A stretch of 64,000 nt of DNA, taken from positions 62,001 through 126,000 of the forward strand of contig JAGYIT010000005.1 in assembly GCA_018402445.1 (NCBI GenBank). The letters are read 5' to 3'. Positions 59,047 to 64,000 of the stretch are shown here, in pieces. A program made the translations under genes and the position numbers. The notes beneath the pieces were generated by a model. That model was not told the DNA's origin, searched no databases, and saw only the letters and a program-made list of their open reading frames with translations. Numbering within the stretch: position 1 is the stretch's first letter; each line of letters begins with the position of its first letter. The DNA is from Akkermansiaceae bacterium (GTDB taxonomy: Bacteria; Verrucomicrobiota; Verrucomicrobiia; Verrucomicrobiales; Akkermansiaceae).

Positions 59047-59646
59047 ATGAGACGACTACACACCGCCCTATTTGCATTAGCTCTTGCCGGATCAACTATC
59101 GCGACCGGAAGCGAAGCCAAGTGCCGCCAGATTGCTCAAAGCGAGTATCCCGCCGACGCACGAATGCAAGAGTTCGTATACGACAAGCAAGTGGCAGCAT
59201 ATCGGTATATGACGACGACGGCAACCGACAAGGATGCTCGCGCGATTGCACTCCGTGAATACCCCGAGGATTACTCGATGCAGAAGTTCACCTACGACAA
59301 GCAGCTTTCCGCAAAGCGTTACATGGCACAAGCCACGGATCGCGATGTATTGGGTATCGCTCTGCGTGAATATCCAGACGACTTTTCCATGCAGAAGTTC
59401 ACTTATGACAAGCAAGTCGCAGCGAAGGCTTACATGAATACCGTTCGTGATGCAGACGTGAGGGGAATAGCTTTGCGTGAGTATCCAGTAGACTATTCGA
59501 TGCAGAAGTTCACCTACGATAAGCAACTTTCCGCAAAGACTTACATGGCGGCACAGCCGAACAACTCAGCCAAGCAATCAGCGTTGCGCGAGTATCCTAA
59601 TGACTATTCAATGCAGAAGTTTACCTTCGACCGTGGATCCCGATAA
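59047..59646 (+). CDS. Exported protein of 37-residue repeats
   Basis: A 199-residue protein with a signal peptide (MRRLHTALFALALAGSTIA). The rest is four full repeats of about 37 residues and one partial one, each of the form REYP-DYSMQKFTYDKQ--AK-YM followed by a variable Asp-rich linker ending IAL. Repeats are highly alike at the protein level. I do not recognise the family. It may be a periplasmic or surface scaffold, or a ligand-binding repeat protein. Confidence 0.7.
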   Translation: MRRLHTALFALALAGSTIATGSEAKCRQIAQSEYPADARMQEFVYDKQVAAYRYMTTTATDKDARAIALREYPEDYSMQKFTYDKQLSAKRYMAQATDRDVLGIALREYPDDFSMQKFTYDKQVAAKAYMNTVRDADVRGIALREYPVDYSMQKFTYDKQLSAKTYMAAQPNNSAKQSALREYPNDYSMQKFTFDRGSR

Positions 59647-59666
59647 TCGAAGAAGCCGAATCGGGT

Positions 59667-59743
59667 CTCGGGGAGTGATTAGCCCCAGAGTCCCACACAA
59701 CCCTGCGTAAGGCTCCGTAAAGGGCGGTTCCAATCAGACCGCC
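59667..59743. repeat. Two hairpin-forming sequences after the repeat gene
   Basis: CTCGGGG (59667-59673) can pair with CCCCAGAG (59683-59690), and GGCGGT (59723-59728) pairs perfectly with ACCGCC (59738-59743). No T-run follows, so a standard terminator is unlikely. They could be part of a recombination site, an intron remnant or an RNA. Confidence 0.4.
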
Positions 59744-59768
59744 GGTGCCTCGACTCATCGTTCGGCCT

Positions 59769-60002
59769 TCAACCCAACCACATCTCCAGATCCGCCATCG
59801 CCGCCCTGACGTTGCCTGAAGCCCCTTCCGCAATCATCTGGGTGGTGGAGATAGGGACACCCCACCGCCTAGCGAGGAATGCCGCGAGAGTCGCGTTTTC
59901 AGGGGGCTGGAGTCTGACGGATTGAAAGCGGGTTTGGAAGCGTTCGGTGAGACTGCCCGGGTCGAGGTTCGTGGTGCCGAGGAATGCGTGGCCTGCGGGC
60001 AT
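59769..60002 (-). pseudogene. Truncated copy of the AAA+ ATPase gene
   Basis: A 77-codon frame GHAFLGTTNLDPGSLTERFQ, then VRLQPPENATLAAFLARRWG, ending DLEMWLG. It matches the last third of the intact gene at 60654-61280 at about 85% in DNA. The Walker motifs are missing, so it is a dead copy broken near 60.0 kb. Confidence 0.8.
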
Positions 60003-60107
60003 CAGCGCGAAATAGATCGCTGAAAAAATCTTGTCAAGACGGCTTGGAAAGCTAGGATAGCTGGCGAAAGCAAATTAAATCTGCAATAAAACATACGAAA
60101 TACAGTC

Positions 60108-60326
60108 ATGAAACCTAATGTTAATAGCGCAATTAGCACCGTAATTTCAATTTTGCCAGCTATCCTGGCCGTGACCATGTTTGGCGTATTACCTGGAATA
60201 ATAATATTCGTAATATTGAGTCTTGTTAGCCACTTTTTCGGCAAAGATTCTGTGCTCCCAGCCATAAATACCGGTCTAGCACTCATAATTCTAATGATTG
60301 CAAAAAGCTCCCTAGATATGCAGTAG
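60108..60326 (+). CDS. Small membrane protein
   Basis: A 72-residue hydrophobic protein: MKPNVNSAISTVISILPAIL, then VLPGIIIFVILSLVSHFF and a third hydrophobic stretch (LALIILMIAKSSL). Two or three transmembrane helices. The DNA is AT-rich compared with its neighbours. No family recognised; the position after the integrase suggests a cassette. Confidence 0.45.
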   Translation: MKPNVNSAISTVISILPAILAVTMFGVLPGIIIFVILSLVSHFFGKDSVLPAINTGLALIILMIAKSSLDMQ

Positions 60327-60653
60327 TATGAGTTGCCGACTTGCCGTTTTACGGAATGAGCCAGGCGTATTTACTGCTCAATTCTAGCTCGCCATAGATA
60401 ATGTTAGGCAAGGCCGACTTGGCACACCCTTGGTCGAATGCCGTGTGCATCCATTGAACCCGCTTTTCCCCGTCTTAAGGGTCTTCTAATGAGATTCATC
60501 AGATCATAGACGGCGATCTTCCCGACCATGATCTACTTGAAAGGCAACCGGCTACCAGCCCTAGTCGAAATGACTTTCTTGATTACAAACCCAACCTGAA
60601 GCGGAGGGGCGCTCCCGGTAGCGAATACCACACCTCGATGTTCATACAACTAT
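60327..60653. other. Intergenic stretch without gene
   Basis: About 330 bp. A GTTAGGC word at 60400-60406 matches the GTTRRRY core of integron attC sites, but I could not find its expected inverse partner with a foldable spacer. A GCCGACTTG word occurs twice (about 60338 and 60412). Nothing else was recognised. Confidence 0.35.
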
Positions 60654-61280
60654 TCATTCCAACCACATCTCCAGATCCGCCATCGCTGCTCTGACATTGC
60701 CTGCCGCCCCTTCCGCAATCATCTGGGTGGTGGAGATGGGAGCGCCCCACCGCCTGGCGAGGAATGCCGCGAGAGCCTCGTTGTCGGGTGGCTGGAGGCG
60801 GACGGATTGGAACCTAGTTTGAAAGCGTTCGGTCAGGTTGCCGATGTCTAGGTTCGTGGTGCCGAGGAACGCGTGACCGGGCTGCATCCGGTCGAGATAG
60901 GTGAGGAGCATGTCTTGCGCGTCCTTCGAGCAGCGGTCGAGTTCGTTGACGACTTTGACTGACCACGACCCGAATAGCGACCCATAGCCAACCGAGCGTG
61001 TCCATTCGCGGGCGAGTTGCAGCCCCACTTCTTTGCCATTCACGTCCTCGATGGATGCGGGGTGGCTGGCGAGCGTGCGTGCGATCAGGTTCACCAAACT
61101 CGTCTTGCCAATGCCGGGAGCACCGGAGATCAGGAGCTTGAGTGGCTGGTCTGGGTTCACACGAAGACGTTCCGCTTTCCGCATCAGCACCTCGGCCACC
61201 TTGCCTGCTTGTCCCACGAAGTCCGCTGCACAGGACGGGACGAAGCAGGTGGGCGGGATGGGTGCCTGCTTACGCGGCAT
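60654..61280 (-). CDS. AAA+ ATPase
   Basis: A 208-residue protein. The start at 61280 gives MPRKQAPIPPTCFVPSCAAD. Walker A is ISGAPGIGKTSLVNLIA, the Walker B-like strand is VKVVNELDRCS, and sensor 1 is AFLGTTNLD with the Arg-rich box ERFQTRFQSVRL. This is a clamp-loader/RuvB-like or DnaC-like AAA module. The gene overlaps the preceding small gene. It may load a helicase or act in the element's replication. Confidence 0.85.
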   Translation of the reverse strand: MPRKQAPIPPTCFVPSCAADFVGQAGKVAEVLMRKAERLRVNPDQPLKLLISGAPGIGKTSLVNLIARTLASHPASIEDVNGKEVGLQLAREWTRSVGYGSLFGSWSVKVVNELDRCSKDAQDMLLTYLDRMQPGHAFLGTTNLDIGNLTERFQTRFQSVRLQPPDNEALAAFLARRWGAPISTTQMIAEGAAGNVRAAMADLEMWLE

Positions 61281-61425
61281 GCTCAGTCCCCTTCCCTCTG
61301 GCAACTTGAATAAGGTGATCCGCAATGGCCTGAGCCCCTTTCCGGTAGACGACCACCGCGAGTAGCTCGCCATTCACATACACTGCCCAGAAACGGGTTT
61401 GCCGGTATTTCATCACCTCGATCAT
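61270..61425 (-). CDS. Small hypothetical protein
   Basis: A 51-residue frame MIEVMKYRQTRFWAVYVNGE, then LLAVVVYRKGAQAIADHLIQ. It overlaps the upstream gene (ATGA) and the AAA gene. The spacing supports translation. Family not recognised; similar small proteins accompany replication operons of mobile elements. Confidence 0.6.
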   Translation of the reverse strand: MIEVMKYRQTRFWAVYVNGELLAVVVYRKGAQAIADHLIQVARGKGTEHAA

Positions 61426-61952
61426 ACCCAGCCCTCCGATCGTGCATGAGCGTTCAGGGCGCGGACATTCAGGCCATACTTGGCGGCGGTCTTGCGCGGA
61501 TCCCCGTAGCGGCGGAAGTGGCGTTTGACGAGGTTCCAATCCGGCTCGGGCGTGAGTTCTGGCAGGTTGGCGAGTGGATCAAAGCGGGTGCTACGTGGTG
61601 GTGCGTCGGGCAATTGTTCAAGTGCAGCTAGGCGGCGGAGGATCGGTTGAAGTCGTTCCATCACCAGAGCTTCCACATCGGCGGGGCATAGAGTTTGCAA
61701 TGGGGTAGAAAGCAAATCTGGAGATGAGTGAATTGGCTCCCCGAAGGCGAGTTCGGCGAATCGGGTGTCCACAATTTTGCGGATCAGGTCCATGGGAATT
61801 TCGGTGATGGAATAGACGATCCCGCTCAGGCTATCGAGTCCGAGCAGTTTCTTCATTTCCTGGCGGGCGTGGCGCGGAGTATCGGCATGCACACGGTCAT
61901 CAAAGACAATGTCATCCCCTCGGCTGGCTATCAGTTTGTAGGTGCGTTTCAT
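61422..61952 (-). CDS. Hypothetical protein of the amidoligase operon
   Basis: A 176-residue frame, MKRTYKLIASRGDDIVFDDR, with a C-terminal part (NLVKRHFRRYGDPRKTAAKYGLNVRALNAHARSEGW) that looks like a helix-turn-helix for DNA. It overlaps both neighbours by ATGA. The function is unknown; a regulator is possible. Confidence 0.6.
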   Translation of the reverse strand: MKRTYKLIASRGDDIVFDDRVHADTPRHARQEMKKLLGLDSLSGIVYSITEIPMDLIRKIVDTRFAELAFGEPIHSSPDLLSTPLQTLCPADVEALVMERLQPILRRLAALEQLPDAPPRSTRFDPLANLPELTPEPDWNLVKRHFRRYGDPRKTAAKYGLNVRALNAHARSEGWV

Positions 61953-62245
61953 GCTCTGCTTCCGATGGTCAGGGTTTGAAGGACGTGCTCGACGTCGGAG
62001 AGGCGGAATCTCACCGCCTTACCGAGCTTGAGGTAGGGAATCAGGCCCGCCACGCGCCAGTTGTAGAGTTGGCGGCGGCAAATCTTCAGGTGGCCGGCCA
62101 GCTCCTGTTCGGTGAGCAAACTGATTCCTTCCGTGCTGGCAGGCGACGGCTTGGGAACCGATTCAACAACCACCGGCAGGAAGTTGCAGCTAATGGTTTC
62201 GTTCATCTGTATCATGGTCTTCATGGTTTCTGTATTGGGGTTCAT
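61949..62245 (-). CDS. AlpA/excisionase-like HTH protein
   Basis: A 98-residue frame with several possible starts (62245, 62224, 62206). The domain LLTEQELAGHLKICRRQLYNWRVAGLIPYLKLGKAVRFRLSDVE closely matches the protein at 23754-23954. It is probably the excisionase or regulator of a second, related element. It lies between the amidotransferase gene and the 176-residue gene, overlapping the latter. Confidence 0.82.
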   Translation of the reverse strand: MNPNTETMKTMIQMNETISCNFLPVVVESVPKPSPASTEGISLLTEQELAGHLKICRRQLYNWRVAGLIPYLKLGKAVRFRLSDVEHVLQTLTIGSRA

Positions 62246-62276
62246 GGTTTCGTGTTTATGGGCACGAGCGGTGGAC

Positions 62277-62903
62277 TTAGGTGTCCGTGTAGCCGCAGGT
62301 GTCAGTGAGATCGAAAAAGGGCTGGTGGTAGCTATTACGGGGGGCTAGGAAGGACGGGCGCAGGCCATAGGTGAACCCGAGGTTGCTCGCCATCATCCCC
62401 CGCCAATTACTCCAGTCACCGTAGAGTTCGGTGAAGTCGCGCTCGAATAGCACCCAACGACCGGGCAGCATATTGAGAGCATCAGTGCCGCAGAGATCGA
62501 CCATCGAGGCAGCCACCCGAGTATCCGACAACACGCCGTCGGGGGCACGGTATTTGGGCATACGCCGCAGGGCGTCGCGCCACTGGTTCCACGTTCCGTT
62601 ATGGAAGAGCACGGCGCGAGCATGTCCGGACAAGCGCGTGGTGGCTTTGGCTGAGATCGGGAACGGGTGGCAGAGTTTGGGCGTCACCTCCCCCACGCTC
62701 GCCCATCGGAAGTGGATCACGATTTCCCCGGTCAGCTGGGCAATGAGCGGTTCGAGTTCGTCGGGTTCGAGTCCCTTGAACCATCGCACCTCGCCATCTT
62801 CCCGCCACCCCACACCAGCCCCGTGAGGGTTGGCATCATGGCAGGCATCGAGAGTGGCGCGGTCGGGGCGCACATCAGCAGGGCATACAAGTATCACACA
62901 CAT
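62277..62903 (-). CDS. Class II glutamine amidotransferase-like (Ntn hydrolase)
   Basis: A 208-residue protein. The start at 62903 exposes Cys2 (MCVILVCPADVRP) as the N-terminal nucleophile after Met removal. NPHGAGVGWREDGEVRWFKG, VIHFRWASVGEV, CHPFPIS and AVLFHNGTWNQW are GATase II motifs. In known enzymes the domain releases ammonia from glutamine. Here it lies 22 bp after an amidoligase gene, so it may supply ammonia to it, or cut an amide bond made by it. Confidence 0.83.
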   Translation of the reverse strand: MCVILVCPADVRPDRATLDACHDANPHGAGVGWREDGEVRWFKGLEPDELEPLIAQLTGEIVIHFRWASVGEVTPKLCHPFPISAKATTRLSGHARAVLFHNGTWNQWRDALRRMPKYRAPDGVLSDTRVAASMVDLCGTDALNMLPGRWVLFERDFTELYGDWSNWRGMMASNLGFTYGLRPSFLAPRNSYHQPFFDLTDTCGYTDT

Positions 62904-62925
62904 GGTATCAGTTGGTCGGGGTTGG

Positions 62926-63870
62926 TTAGAGATTGGCGAAGGGGAAGCGGGCATCGAAGCGGCGGCACATCCGGTCGGCTATTTTGCGGTAGTGCTTGAA
63001 TTCCGTGTGCAAGGGGCCGACGAGACCCAGTGCGACGGGGCGCTTGGAGCCAGTCCATCCGAGGTAATCCCAAAGGAAGCGGAGGGCGTCCTTGGCGGTG
63101 GCAGTGCGCTTGGCTTGCGCTTTGTTTTTGCCGAAGGAACCGAGGCATTCGATTTGCTGAGCGCGGCGGCAAAGCCCCAACACCGTGGCTAGGTGATGGA
63201 GAACCTTGCTTTGATTGAGCGAACCGGCGAAGACCCGAAATTCGATCACTCCATGGGTGAAGAGTTTTTGGAAATTGATCATGCCGCGTCCACATCGGGT
63301 GGCTGCATCGGCTTTGCGTTGAGGATTGGAGTTGCGCTCCATCTGGCGAACCAGTGAGCCAACGTCATCGCTTAAAGTGTGGCTGTAGCGGTTCAGGTGG
63401 CGTCCCGTTCCCGTTTGGCCGTAGAGGGCAGTGGCGTGCCATTTGACGATGTGGGCGAGCTTGCGTGCGTATTCGCTCATCGCTTGTGGATCATCAGTGC
63501 CAATGATGGATTTGACGCCCACCGTGATGTGCACGCCGCAGGAACCATTGACGTTCGCGCCGATTGCCTTTGCCCATTTGATGAAGTCGATCAGATGGGT
63601 AACGCCATCGCTTCCGTGGAGGATGGGTGAGACAAATTCACATGGCAGGCGGCCCGTGTTGACGCGGATGGAGCCATCGCGTTCAGCCTTCCAATGTGCG
63701 CCGTTGAAGGTGGGCGCGGTGAGGTGCTGCGTGGTGCCGTTGAGGGCAGCTACATGCACAGTGGTGCCGTTGTGGTAGTTGCCGACACTGAGGCCGGAAA
63801 GCACGGGAACGGTTGTTTCGAGTTCAACTCCAAATGTAATGGAGGCGGCTTGGGTATCTTGCGGTTTCAT
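62926..63870 (-). CDS. Amidoligase (glutamine-synthetase-fold COOH-NH2 ligase)
   Basis: A 314-residue protein. FGVELETTV at the start (metal-binding Glu), then HWKAERDGSIRVN and PCEFVSPIL, then NGSCGVHITVG, and INFQKLFTHGVIEFRVFAGS are the conserved blocks of Amidoligase_2, an ATP-dependent enzyme fold related to glutamine synthetase and glutamate-cysteine ligase. It should form an amide bond between a carboxylate and an amine. The neighbouring GATase II is the association described for these enzymes in phages and other mobile elements. The acceptor is unknown. Confidence 0.82.
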   Translation of the reverse strand: MKPQDTQAASITFGVELETTVPVLSGLSVGNYHNGTTVHVAALNGTTQHLTAPTFNGAHWKAERDGSIRVNTGRLPCEFVSPILHGSDGVTHLIDFIKWAKAIGANVNGSCGVHITVGVKSIIGTDDPQAMSEYARKLAHIVKWHATALYGQTGTGRHLNRYSHTLSDDVGSLVRQMERNSNPQRKADAATRCGRGMINFQKLFTHGVIEFRVFAGSLNQSKVLHHLATVLGLCRRAQQIECLGSFGKNKAQAKRTATAKDALRFLWDYLGWTGSKRPVALGLVGPLHTEFKHYRKIADRMCRRFDARFPFANL

Positions 63871-64000
63871 GGGTGGATCTGGTTGGAATCTGAGGCCGGT
63901 GAGGGCAGGAGTGCCCGCGTTCCGACATCCTCCTTCCTGCCAGCCACCCGCGTCGTTTGTCGCGCACCATCCCGCACGACAGTTCGCACCATATTTTGCC

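Noticed and set aside
60327..60653. attC recombination site
   Set aside because: A GTTAGGC core is present, but no matching inverse core with foldable arms could be identified by eye.
1..64000. CRISPR array, rRNA operon or complete tRNA
   Set aside because: No regularly spaced repeats of CRISPR type and no rRNA or tRNA signatures were seen on reading both strands.

Overview
The window looks like a piece of a Verrucomicrobia chromosome (Verrucomicrobiales-type). It has a PEP-CTERM sorted surface protein, secreted type I sulfatases, a sugar-hydrolase cluster with NPCBM and discoidin-like domains, the order rpsB-tsf-rpsU, and many small toxin-antitoxin pairs. This assignment comes from gene content alone; there is no rRNA or tRNA gene in the window.

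Left part, 1-23.5 kb, is chromosomal and has clean reading frames. On the minus strand lie a prepilin-like fragment, a PEP-CTERM protein, a sulfatase, a secreted alpha-galactosidase-like enzyme and a very large double alpha/beta-hydrolase (esterase) protein. Divergently on the plus strand are a sensor kinase with extracytoplasmic sugar-binding-like domains, a NarL-type regulator and a second sulfatase. The set suggests uptake or breakdown of a sulfated, acylated, galactose-containing glycan. A shared 20-bp dyad lies in front of three of the transcription units and is a good candidate for the regulator's operator. Then come a toxin-antitoxin pair, a MITE-like inverted-repeat element, gene remnants, rpsB-tsf-rpsU, an orphan AddB-like nuclease, an RRM protein and a DUF433/DUF5615 pair.

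Middle part, about 23.7-58 kb, is an accessory element. It opens with an AlpA/excisionase-like HTH gene, whose 3' end is repeated twice more as short direct repeats around hipBA and a small ORF. A minus-strand defence island follows (26.3-40.4 kb): an SNF2/DUF3883 helicase, RloA, RloB, a DUF1156 DNA methylase and a DUF499 ATPase. Most of these genes, though not RloB, are broken by many single-base indels, and two further unrecognised proteins lie upstream. Facing it is a tightly overlapping plus-strand replication operon (43.4-52.9 kb): an SSB-like protein, a RecB/Cas4-like nuclease, a tiny membrane protein, a PIF1-like helicase, a fused primase-helicase-exonuclease-DNA polymerase, HTH proteins and an HNH nuclease. 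A secreted thermonuclease-like protein, a Vsr/DUF559-like nuclease, higBA, a sugar epimerase and an integron-type tyrosine recombinase close the element.

Right part, 58-64 kb, starts with small, lower-GC, cassette-like genes: a beta-barrel protein, a 37-residue repeat protein and a small membrane protein. It ends with a second minus-strand operon encoding a glutamine-synthetase-fold amidoligase, a class II glutamine amidotransferase, another AlpA-like HTH protein, two small proteins and an AAA+ ATPase. A diverged, truncated copy of that ATPase lies nearby, so a second related element probably abuts the first.
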